Below, in pieces: positions 36,412-42,544 of a stretch of DNA of 64,000 nt. The position numbers were made by a program, and so were the translations under genes. Numbering within the stretch: the stretch's first letter is position 1; each line of letters starts with the position of its first letter. The notes beneath the pieces were generated by a model. It was not told the origin of the DNA, ran no database searches, and worked only from the letters and a program-made list of their open reading frames with translations. Source of the stretch: an uncultured Bacteroidales bacterium (GTDB taxonomy: Bacteria > Bacteroidota > Bacteroidia > Bacteroidales > Paludibacteraceae); the NCBI GenBank assembly GCA_947164985.1, contig CAMUYI010000009.1, positions 1-64,000 on the forward strand, written 5' to 3'.

Positions 36412-36422
36412 AACCTATAACC
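36393..36422. repeat. Heptamer repeat at hipB/hipA junction
   Basis: On the plus strand CCCGTAA CCCGTAA CCCATAA CCTATAA CC, four 7-bp units. They cover the last codons and stop of hipB, the 3-bp gap, and the start and first codons of hipA. Because 7 is not a multiple of 3, gain or loss of one unit would change the hipA frame or the coupling of the two genes. Confidence 0.9.
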
Positions 36423-36732
36423 GTTCACCTTTACCACCGCGCTTTCTGTTTTTATTATTGCGGATAGTCTCTAATTCGTCCATCGTCTTATACTTCGGTT
36501 CGTCCATCAGACGCTTCACCTCATCCGCATATCCCAACGTGATAGCCAAATCCAAGTACTGCCGCATGGAAATAGCATAGTGCTGCTCAAATCGCGCAAT
36601 CGTGGGCGCTGGAACACCCGACATCTCCGATAAAGCCTGCCTTGAAAGCCCCTTTTCCAACCGCCGTTTCTGCAGCCGCTGTGCCAATTGCTGCATCAAT
36701 TCACCCGAAGATATTTGCTCTAATTCATACAT
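36415..36732 (-). CDS. hipB: HipB-like HTH antitoxin
   Basis: A 105-residue protein with an Xre/Cro-type helix-turn-helix (residues about 15-65: LAQRLQKRRLEKGLSRQALS, then EMSGVPAPTIARFEQ) and a basic tail (NNKNRKRGGKGERL). It is encoded immediately before hipA, as in standard hipBA operons, where HipB neutralises HipA and represses the operon. The start at 36732 gives a normal length and lies about 70 nt after the predicted transcription start. Confidence 0.85.
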   Translation of the reverse strand: MYELEQISSGELMQQLAQRLQKRRLEKGLSRQALSEMSGVPAPTIARFEQHYAISMRQYLDLAITLGYADEVKRLMDEPKYKTMDELETIRNNKNRKRGGKGERL

Positions 36733-36810
36733 ATATTATGCATATTATATTATTTGTTATGCGATCTTTTTGTAATTTATAGATACTATTATATCTTCTA
36801 AATCCGCTGC

Positions 36811-36841
36811 AAAGGTACTGCTTTTTTTTGATATATGCAAG
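36811..36841 (-). promoter_or_regulatory. Promoter of hipBA
   Basis: TTG (36841-36839), a 20-nt spacer and TACCTTTG (36818-36811) on the minus strand. The leader contains the AT-rich inverted segment around 36735-36790 that could bind HipB. Confidence 0.78.
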
Positions 36842-36857
36842 AAAAAAAATGAAAATT

Positions 36858-37649
36858 TTACTTCAAACTGAAGTTTACCGGCAGTTTATATTTAACGCGA
36901 ACGTTTTTGCCTCGTAGCGTGCCGGGCTTCCAGTAGGGCATGGATGAGATAACCCGAATAGCCTCGTTGTCAAAGGCCTTTGCGCCGCTGGAGCGTAGCA
37001 CTTTGACTTTGGTGATCGAGCCGTCCTTATCGACCACAAACTGCACGAGCACACGTCCCTCGACGCCGTTTTTCCGCGCTTCTTCCGGATACTTCACGTT
37101 CGCGGTTAGGTATTCGATCAGCGCCTGTAGCCCGCCCGGGTATGCCGGCATGGTCTGATAGAGCGGAATCTGCTCTGCGGGGTGCCTGTCGATCTTGCCG
37201 TTCGGCTTGTAATAGACGCAATCCTGCTCCCCTTTTTCATTCATCGTCTCTTCGTATTTGAGCGCTCCGTCCGGGAAGAACAGCTTACGATGGTAGGTCC
37301 GGGTATCTTTGCCGTCGTCCTTCTTCGCATCGGTGAAGACCAACTCTTCCAGGATGGCTCCGTCGGGGTAAAGGAGCGTCTCGCTGAGTACTTTGTAGCG
37401 CACTTTACCTTCTTTCTCTTTGAATGCTATACGCCGGATGATGTCATTGCGTTCAGTACCCGGCTCGAAATAATGAATGATGGCTACGTGGTTAACCGTG
37501 TCCATTTCCTGAACGATGCCATAACGCGTCGCTTTCTCGCGTTTTACCGGATCCATCTCGTCGTTAACCCATACGGTATCCGATACAGATGGCATCTGCG
37601 CCGCCAATACCATCGGCAGCAGACTCAAAACTAAAAGGATTTTTTTCAT
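36858..37649 (-). CDS. TonB C-terminal-domain protein
   Basis: The start MKKILLVLSLLPMVLAAQ at 37649 gives a clean signal peptide; an upstream in-frame ATG at 37658 is less likely. Residues about 60-150 contain MORN-like repeats (LLYPDGAILEELVF, LFFPDGALKYEETM, YYKPNGKID). The last 90 residues are a TonB/energy-transducer C-terminal domain (YPGGLQALIEYLTANVKYPE ... GVEGRVLVQFVVDKDGS ... AIRVISSMPYWKPGT). Secreted proteins of this build in Bacteroidota lack the N-terminal anchor of true TonB and are of uncertain function. It follows the DUF2130 gene by 24 bp and is probably in its operon. Confidence 0.85.
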   Translation of the reverse strand: MKKILLVLSLLPMVLAAQMPSVSDTVWVNDEMDPVKREKATRYGIVQEMDTVNHVAIIHYFEPGTERNDIIRRIAFKEKEGKVRYKVLSETLLYPDGAILEELVFTDAKKDDGKDTRTYHRKLFFPDGALKYEETMNEKGEQDCVYYKPNGKIDRHPAEQIPLYQTMPAYPGGLQALIEYLTANVKYPEEARKNGVEGRVLVQFVVDKDGSITKVKVLRSSGAKAFDNEAIRVISSMPYWKPGTLRGKNVRVKYKLPVNFSLK

Positions 37650-37673
37650 AGGTGTCATGGTGTTATTGATAAC

Positions 37674-38858
37674 TCACTCGTTTTCATGCGGTTCCGATTG
37701 GTCCGGATCGTTCCTTCTTGCCTCATCGAACTTGGCCTTCATGGTCGGATTGCCATAGGTGAGACGCTTGATCGTCACCTCCTGCAGTTTCTTGTCGGCC
37801 ATATTGAGATTATCGCCGGACTTGACGAGGTTCTCACGCACTTTGGTCAGGTGCGCAATCGTCTTATCGATCTCGTCGATGGCATCGGAGAAACGCTCAT
37901 TGGCCAGTCGCACATTGCGTGTGAAACCGTCCTTGAAGGTCATCAACTTCTCTTCGAAATTGGTCACATCGACCTGTTGCGCCTTCACCAATGCCAACTC
38001 ACGCTTCGCGTCCAGGCTCTTCTTACTCGTCTGGCAGAGCAGCGTGATCAGCGGAATGAAGAACTGCGGACGGATGACGTACATCTTCTCGAACCGGTGA
38101 CTCATATCCACGATACCGCCGTTGTACAGTTCGCTCTCCGGCTCGAGCATGGACACTAGTACGGCGTATTCGCAGCCTTTCTTACGACGGTCGGCATCCA
38201 ACTTGGCCAGGAAATCCTCGTTCTTATGCTTCGTGGCAGTCTCGTCGTTCTCATTCTTCATCTCGAACATGATCGAGATATACTCTACCCCGTCTTCACT
38301 CTTGTCGCGGAACACAAAATCGCCCTTCGTACCTTCTACCACCTCGTTGTCCTTCTCGAAGTACGCATTCGGCATGAGCGGGCGGATCAACTGGTTAAAG
38401 AGCGTGGAGCAGTGAATCTCCAGCGTCTCGCCGATCATCTTGGTCGATTGGCGCAGTTTCAGATCCTTGTAATACGCCACCTGCTCCTGCGCCGCTTTCA
38501 ACTGCGCATCCATCTGCGTCCGTATCTGCGCCAACTCCTGCTCTTTCTTCATATAGGCTTCTGTGGCTTGCTGACGCACTTGGGCTACAGCTAACTGCTT
38601 CGCCTGCTCTGCCTGCTGGAGCTGCGATTGGAGTTGCTGCAGTTGTAACTGCAGTTGGGTCTGCCTCGCCTGCTCTTCAGCCTTACGACGCGCCTCTTCC
38701 GCTTGCTCACGAGCTTTCTGCGTCTGCTCCAACTCATGGATACGACGCGCCAGTTCTGTCTCAAACTCTTCGTTTTTTACTTGGCTAAGCAGCGCTGCAT
38801 AGTCATTCTCGTTTACCGTAAACACATTTCCGCAGTGAGGGCATTTCAGTTCTTTCAT
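37674..38858 (-). CDS. DUF2130 protein with zinc ribbon and coiled coil
   Basis: A 394-residue cytoplasmic protein. It begins with a zinc-ribbon half (CPHCG at residues 5-9), followed by a long Gln/Glu/Ala-rich coiled coil (about 30-135). The C-terminal DUF2130 domain contains MIGETLEIHCSTLFNQLIRP, then KGDFVFRD and FEMKNENDETATKHKNEDFL, which carries D ... E-x-K residues reminiscent of the PD-(D/E)XK nuclease fold. Family members are widespread and uncharacterised; a nuclease role is inferred only from that motif. Promoter at 38881-38911. Confidence 0.88.
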   Translation of the reverse strand: MKELKCPHCGNVFTVNENDYAALLSQVKNEEFETELARRIHELEQTQKAREQAEEARRKAEEQARQTQLQLQLQQLQSQLQQAEQAKQLAVAQVRQQATEAYMKKEQELAQIRTQMDAQLKAAQEQVAYYKDLKLRQSTKMIGETLEIHCSTLFNQLIRPLMPNAYFEKDNEVVEGTKGDFVFRDKSEDGVEYISIMFEMKNENDETATKHKNEDFLAKLDADRRKKGCEYAVLVSMLEPESELYNGGIVDMSHRFEKMYVIRPQFFIPLITLLCQTSKKSLDAKRELALVKAQQVDVTNFEEKLMTFKDGFTRNVRLANERFSDAIDEIDKTIAHLTKVRENLVKSGDNLNMADKKLQEVTIKRLTYGNPTMKAKFDEARRNDPDQSEPHENE

Positions 38859-38880
38859 GATTATTTCAATTTTGCGGTTG

Positions 38881-38911
38881 CAAAATTACTACAAATATTT
38901 GAAATATGCAA
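38881..38911 (-). promoter_or_regulatory. Promoter of DUF2130/TonB-domain operon
   Basis: TTG (38911-38909), a 20-nt spacer and TAATTTTG (38888-38881), minus strand; the start codon follows about 20 nt after the predicted transcription start. Confidence 0.75.
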
Positions 38912-38921
38912 ATATTACGAC

Positions 38922-38956
38922 AAAAAAAAAGAGAGCCTAAGCGAACTTAGACTCTC
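38922..38956 (-). terminator. Intrinsic terminator of the CDF gene
   Basis: On the minus strand an 11-bp stem (GAGAGTCTAAG/CTTAGGCTCTC, one mismatch) with loop TTCG is followed by nine T. Confidence 0.88.
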
Positions 38957-38973
38957 TCAAAGTGGCGAGGTGA

Positions 38974-39870
38974 CTAGCACTCTTTGTTATGACAGATAGC
39001 ATCGGGCGTTTCAGGTTCGAGGGTAGCGTGCGAGACGCCGTGTTCGGCGAGTTCATGCTTGATATGTTCGGAAACCTGCGGCCAAGAAGTCAGGTCTTTA
39101 AGCACGACATGTGCCGTGAGTGCCGTTTCGGTCGTACTAATCGCCCAGATATGGATATGGTGTGCTTCTTGTACCAGTTCGTCTTCCGTCAAAAGGCGTT
39201 CTATCTCATGGCGGTCGATACCTTCGGGGATACCATCTACGGCAAGCCGTAGGCTATCGGAAAACAGTTCCCATGTGGAGATGAGAATGACAGCGGCTAT
39301 GATAAGTGATACAATCGGGTCCACGATGTTCCAGCCCGTGTAATAGATGACAATACCGCTTATCACTACACCAACGGAGACGAGCGTGTCTGCCAGCATG
39401 TGCAGGAAAGCGCCGCGAACGTTCAAGTCGCTTTTCTGACCGTGCATCAGCAGCAGAGCGGTTAAACCGTTGATGAGTATTCCTACTCCCGCTGTCCATG
39501 AGACGGCGATGCCGTTCACTTGTGCAGGTTCACTGAATTTATGGATACTCTCAATGACGATTGCGCCGACCGCGACCAACAGGATGACCGCATTGAGGAG
39601 CGAGATGAGTACCGTGGATTTGCGATAACCGTAGGTAAAATGCTCGTTGCTGTGCACTTTTGCCAGACGGAAAGCAACTAATACCAGTAACAGACTGAAC
39701 ACATCGCTCAAATTATGCCCGGTATCGCTGAGTAGGGAGAGGCTGTTCTGCCAAAAACCGACACCTGCTTCGATGAGCACGAAGAGGACGTTCAGTACGA
39801 TAGAGAAGATAAAAATGCCGTTCAACGATTGCGTTGGGGCGGTATGGTGATGATGATGTTCGTGACTCAT
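38974..39870 (-). CDS. Cation diffusion facilitator (CzcD/ZitB-like)
   Basis: A 298-residue inner-membrane protein with a His-rich N-terminus (HEHHHHH), six predicted spans, and the paired metal-site motifs of the family: HNLSD in span 2 (His52, Asp56) and HMLAD in span 5. The cytoplasmic C-terminal domain has HHIHIWAIS. CDF proteins export zinc and related divalent cations in exchange for protons. The His52/Asp56 pair is the zinc-preferring type, so Zn(II) efflux is the likely job. Single gene with its own promoter and terminator. Confidence 0.93.
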   Translation of the reverse strand: MSHEHHHHHTAPTQSLNGIFIFSIVLNVLFVLIEAGVGFWQNSLSLLSDTGHNLSDVFSLLLVLVAFRLAKVHSNEHFTYGYRKSTVLISLLNAVILLVAVGAIVIESIHKFSEPAQVNGIAVSWTAGVGILINGLTALLLMHGQKSDLNVRGAFLHMLADTLVSVGVVISGIVIYYTGWNIVDPIVSLIIAAVILISTWELFSDSLRLAVDGIPEGIDRHEIERLLTEDELVQEAHHIHIWAISTTETALTAHVVLKDLTSWPQVSEHIKHELAEHGVSHATLEPETPDAICHNKEC

Positions 39871-39895
39871 AATTGTTGTGTTTCAAATTTGAGTG

Positions 39896-39926
39896 CAAAA
39901 GTACTGCTTTTACGCGATATGTGCAA
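39896..39926 (-). promoter_or_regulatory. Promoter of CDF gene
   Basis: TTG (39926-39924), a 20-nt spacer and TACTTTTG (39903-39896), minus strand. Confidence 0.78.
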
Positions 39927-40038
39927 TACCTATTAATGGCTATTTTTGTTTCCGCACCGCAGGTAGTTATCTTTGCGCGCGCGGGCGGGCGTTCGGGGCA
40001 AGAAATACTTCTGGCTCGTGGAGAGAGTAGCATCGCAC

Positions 40039-40074
40039 AAAAAAAGCGCCCTTGAGAAATTCTCAAAGGCGCTT
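40039..40074 (-). terminator. Intrinsic terminator after the 5S-like end
   Basis: On the minus strand AAGCGCC-TTTGAGAA faces TTCTCAA-GGGCGCTT, followed by a run of seven T. It sits 6 bp past the end of the 5S-like segment, where an rRNA operon terminator would be. Confidence 0.8.
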
Positions 40075-40080
40075 CAAAGT

Positions 40081-40335
40081 GGCGGCTACCTACTCTCCCA
40101 CAATATTCCGCAGTGCAGTACCATCGGCGATGCTGTGTGTGGGCGGCTCTGCCGCCTCTCCGCGCCACGCGCCCGTGAGCGCGCACACCGCACGCCCCAC
40201 ACCGTCCGAACTCCCCACCGCAGACACCGCGCGCGCCTCTGAAGCAGGCTTGGCGATGTCAAACGGAGATTAGACTGCCCGGGACATAAAAGATATGGGC
40301 TCTCTCAAAAAGAAAATATAGGGCTTTCCTTTTTT
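40081..40335 (-). repeat. Left arm of a long inverted repeat ending in a 5S rRNA 3'-end match
   Basis: Positions 40081-40252 match 41232-41403 in reverse complement with about one mismatch; weaker matches continue to about 40335 (CATAAAAGATATGGGCTCTC and TATAGGGCTTTCCT in both). The outermost 52 bp (40081-40132), read on the minus strand, carry CGCCGATGGTACTGC and GTGGGAGAGTAGGTAGCCGC, the standard 3' end of Bacteroidota 5S rRNA. The 5' half of 5S is absent and is replaced by very GC-rich sequence. Confidence 0.8.
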
Positions 40336-40369
40336 CGAGCGCCAGCGAAGAGAAGATAAAGATTGAAAT

Positions 40370-40867
40370 TTAACAAAAGAGCCAAGCGTATAGTGCGGCT
40401 CCAATGAGGCAGGGGATAAGGCCGATAAGCATTCCCCAACAAGATTGCACAAAGTGATATTTCTTCTGATGGTAGGCGGCGTCCATGTGTTCGGTGCCCG
40501 GCAAACGGACCGCTTTCATGTTGGCGAATAACACCCAGTCCAAAAAGAAACAATCGTACCAATCAATAAAGAGCCACATGCCGTAACCGACACCAAGTGC
40601 CGACCAGAAGTTATACGCACCTGCCAACCATACCACTACCAGCAGCAATGCGAGTGCGATAAGTATTGCCATCCCTTTCTTGAGAAGGACGGTAGGTGTG
40701 AAGAACTTCGCAGGAATGCGTTCGTGGGTCTTGAAATACTCTTCCTGAATATCTTCGGGATAGTCTGCGATCCACCATACAGGGTTCTTGACGAGAGGAA
40801 TGAGTATCATTGCCGTAAATGCGGCTGTCAGCACGAGTGCCTCTATAATAATTATAGTCCAGTTCAT
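40370..40867 (-). CDS. Hypothetical membrane protein, 165 aa
   Basis: The start MNWTIIIIEALVLTAAFTAM at 40867 is chosen because an upstream ATG at 40891 falls inside the -7 box. Four hydrophobic spans are visible: IIIIEALVLTAAFTAMILI, a pair around ILIALALLLVVVWLAGAYNFWSALGVGYG, and LIGLIPCLIGAALYAWLF at the end. A conserved-looking segment IDWYDCFFLDW lies between spans 3 and 4, followed by a short His/Lys loop. I recognise it only as a conserved inner-membrane protein of unknown function. It is the only gene between the two arms of the inverted repeat. Confidence 0.75.
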   Translation of the reverse strand: MNWTIIIIEALVLTAAFTAMILIPLVKNPVWWIADYPEDIQEEYFKTHERIPAKFFTPTVLLKKGMAILIALALLLVVVWLAGAYNFWSALGVGYGMWLFIDWYDCFFLDWVLFANMKAVRLPGTEHMDAAYHQKKYHFVQSCWGMLIGLIPCLIGAALYAWLFC

Positions 40868-40888
40868 CTTCTTAATCGTTTGCGAGTG

Positions 40889-40919
40889 CAAAGGTAGTGA
40901 TTTTTTTTGAGATATGCAA
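40889..40919 (-). promoter_or_regulatory. Promoter of the 165-aa membrane protein gene
   Basis: TTG (40919-40917), a 20-nt spacer and TACCTTTG (40896-40889), minus strand; the leader is about 20 nt. Confidence 0.8.
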
Positions 40920-41109
40920 GGATTTATTTCTCATTCCGTGTATTCGGTGGAATTTTTACACCGATATACGGAAGCCTATTCATTAAAAATCGTTTGCCCA
41001 TTGCGCACACGCGCGAGGGGGCGCGCGTATATACCTTATAATATATATAGAACGTAAAGTAACAAGTAAAAATACAACCGTGCGGAGCACATAAACACAG
41101 CCGTGCGAA
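40920..41109. other. Gap inside the inverted repeat
   Basis: No ORF with a plausible start. It contains a GC-rich palindromic patch (CACGCGCGAGGGGGCGCGCG) and a direct repeat CCGTGCGGAGCAC / CCGTGCGAAGCAC. Confidence 0.5.
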
Positions 41110-41403
41110 GCACTCCTTATTAGGAAAGCCCTATATATAGACAAAGACCGTGAGGGTTACCGAACACCTTATTAAGAGAGAGCCCATAGATTTTATGCAG
41201 TCGGGCGGAATAACCGGAGTTCGGGAGTAGTCAAGCCTGCTTCAGAGGCGCGCGCGGTGTCTGCGGTGGGGAGTTCGGACGGTGTGGGGCGTGCGGTGTG
41301 CGCGCTCACGGGCGCGTGGCGCGGAGAGGCGGCAGAGCCGCCCACACACAGCATCGCCGATGGTACTGCACTGCGGAATATTGTGGGAGAGGAGGTAGCC
41401 GCC
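41110..41403 (+). repeat. Right arm of the long inverted repeat with second 5S-like end
   Basis: The mirror copy of 40081-40335. The 5S-like end is at 41352-41403 on the plus strand and has GAGGAGG where the left copy has the standard GAGTAGG. Downstream there is an imperfect GAG...CTC hairpin with T-rich sequence but no terminator as strong as the left one. Confidence 0.8.
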
Positions 41404-41810
41404 ACTTTCGAGAACTCGAGGAGAAATCCCCGGGGTCTCTTGTTTTTGTGTCGGCTACGCTACTCATCTGTCTTCCTTTCAAAAAAATTGTCTGAATGAA
41501 ATGAAGACCACAAGCCGCGAGTGAAACGAGCACCTTATAAAAAAGGGGGGAAAGATTTCTTTTTATAATGTGCTACGAGGGAAAAATGAAGAAATATGCA
41601 TTTCGGCACGCCCCTGAAGGGTATCCACTCCGAAAAGATGGAGGAAGTAGGCCGCAAATTTTAGCAAGGACGAGTGTCCTTTATTTATGTCTGTATGGTG
41701 TACATTTATGCGAGCATATTGCACCCTATCCAGACCTCAATTTGTAGAGAAAAACTCTACTAAAGCTAAAATTTGCCAAAAAAAGCATTTTTTTTGCATT
41801 TTTTTGATTT
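41404..41810. other. Intergenic stretch, no confident gene
   Basis: Weak hairpins just after the inverted repeat. A 50-codon open frame starting near 41587 has no ribosome-binding site advantage and an unconvincing composition, so it is not called. No known RNA gene was recognised. Confidence 0.5.
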
Positions 41811-41847
41811 CACTGACATGTTTTGGCAGTTTAATATAGTAATTTTG
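41811..41847 (+). promoter_or_regulatory. Non-canonical promoter, same design as 59545-59581
   Basis: CACTGACATG then TTTTGGCAGT, 9 nt, then TAATTTTG followed by CAGC. The TTG is only 14 nt from the -7 box instead of 20. The copy at 59545 has CACTGACGAG, TTTTGGCAGT, 9 nt, TATCTTTG, CAGC. Confidence 0.65.
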
Positions 41848-41897
41848 CAGCGAATTTGAAAACAACCACATTGTTTAACTGCAAAATTTTAACAACT

Positions 41898-42095
41898 ATG
41901 GCACTTTTTGATTTCCTTTTTGGCTCAGAAGAGCGTTCAAATTTCGACATCGAAGATTACCGCAGTGTAGCTGAAGATCGTCGTTTCCGTGCACAAGGTT
42001 CCGGCAACTGGACAGACCGCGAAGATTGGGACTGTGGAGATCCAAGCGATGATGACATGTCCGGCTTCGATATTTACGAAGACAACGATTTTTAA
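41898..42095 (+). CDS. Small acidic protein, 65 aa
   Basis: The ATG at 41898 (MALFDFLFGSEERSNFDIED) is chosen over an in-frame ATG at 41856 that would begin almost at the transcription start. The protein is strongly acidic, ending DDDMSGFDIYEDNDF, with a hydrophobic start. No family recognised. First of three small genes likely transcribed together. Confidence 0.55.
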   Translation: MALFDFLFGSEERSNFDIEDYRSVAEDRRFRAQGSGNWTDREDWDCGDPSDDDMSGFDIYEDNDF

Positions 42096-42114
42096 CCGGA
42101 TAAATAATACAACA

Positions 42115-42201
42115 ATGGAAAAGAATGTTTTGAGTTTAGTGATGGATACGGTAAGTATCGTCGGAATGTTTTTGGTAGCCGCTGTGCTGCTGTGTATTTA
42201 A
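42115..42201 (+). CDS. 28-aa single-span membrane peptide
   Basis: MEKNVLSLVMDTVSIVGMFL followed by VAAVLLCI: a short polar start and one hydrophobic span. It lies 19 bp after the acidic protein and 19 bp before the lipoprotein gene, with A-rich sequence before its ATG. Possibly a membrane micro-protein; function unknown. Confidence 0.45.
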   Translation: MEKNVLSLVMDTVSIVGMFLVAAVLLCI

Positions 42202-42220
42202 CAATTAAATCTAAGAGAAT

Positions 42221-42424
42221 ATGAAAAAGGTTTTATTATCAACTATTGCGACGGCAATGTTCTTTGCCGGATCGTTAGGGGTGTTTATATTAGTGGCATG
42301 TTCCGGTCCGAAGCCTGCAACAGAGGACGAGGCAAAAAAGGAAATAATCGTTCGAGGTGAAGCACCGAGAAAAGAACAGGTTGAGACGGTTGTTCATATT
42401 ACAAATGACATTTTTTGTCACTGA
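42221..42424 (+). CDS. Small putative lipoprotein, 67 aa
   Basis: A basic start (MKKVLL), a hydrophobic stretch and a lipobox-like LVAC, then a short charged mature part (KPATEDEAKKEIIVRG). No domain recognised. It is the last of the three small genes; the defence island begins about 120 bp downstream from its own promoter. Confidence 0.5.
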   Translation: MKKVLLSTIATAMFFAGSLGVFILVACSGPKPATEDEAKKEIIVRGEAPRKEQVETVVHITNDIFCH

Positions 42425-42469
42425 GAAATAAGGAAATAATGTAAAATCACGGACTATATGCAAAATAAT

Positions 42470-42517
42470 TTGCATATATCAAAAAAAAGTTGTACCTTTG
42501 CACGCAGTTTTGCGTGC
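42470..42517 (+). promoter_or_regulatory. Promoter of the defence operon with a palindrome at the start site
   Basis: TTG (42470-42472), a 20-nt spacer and TACCTTTG (42493-42500). A perfect 7-bp inverted repeat GCACGCA-GTTT-TGCGTGC (42500-42517) begins at the last base of the -7 box and spans the transcription start. It may be the operator of the WYL regulator encoded at the far end of the island, or a 5' hairpin in the message. Confidence 0.75.
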
Positions 42518-42544
42518 AGAGGCGAAACAAAATAAAATTAAGCT

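Noticed and set aside
40081..40132. Complete 5S rRNA gene
   Set aside because: Only the last 50 nt match; the conserved 5' half (including the CCGAAC region and the strand pairing with the 3' end) is absent.
41587..41750. Small ORF of about 50 codons
   Set aside because: Composition is unlike a folded protein, there is no ribosome-binding advantage, and the region has no dedicated promoter upstream.
41821..41850. Sigma-54 promoter (TTGGCA...TTGCA)
   Set aside because: The GG-to-GC distance is far greater than the fixed 10 bp of sigma-54 promoters; a TAnnTTTG box is present instead.
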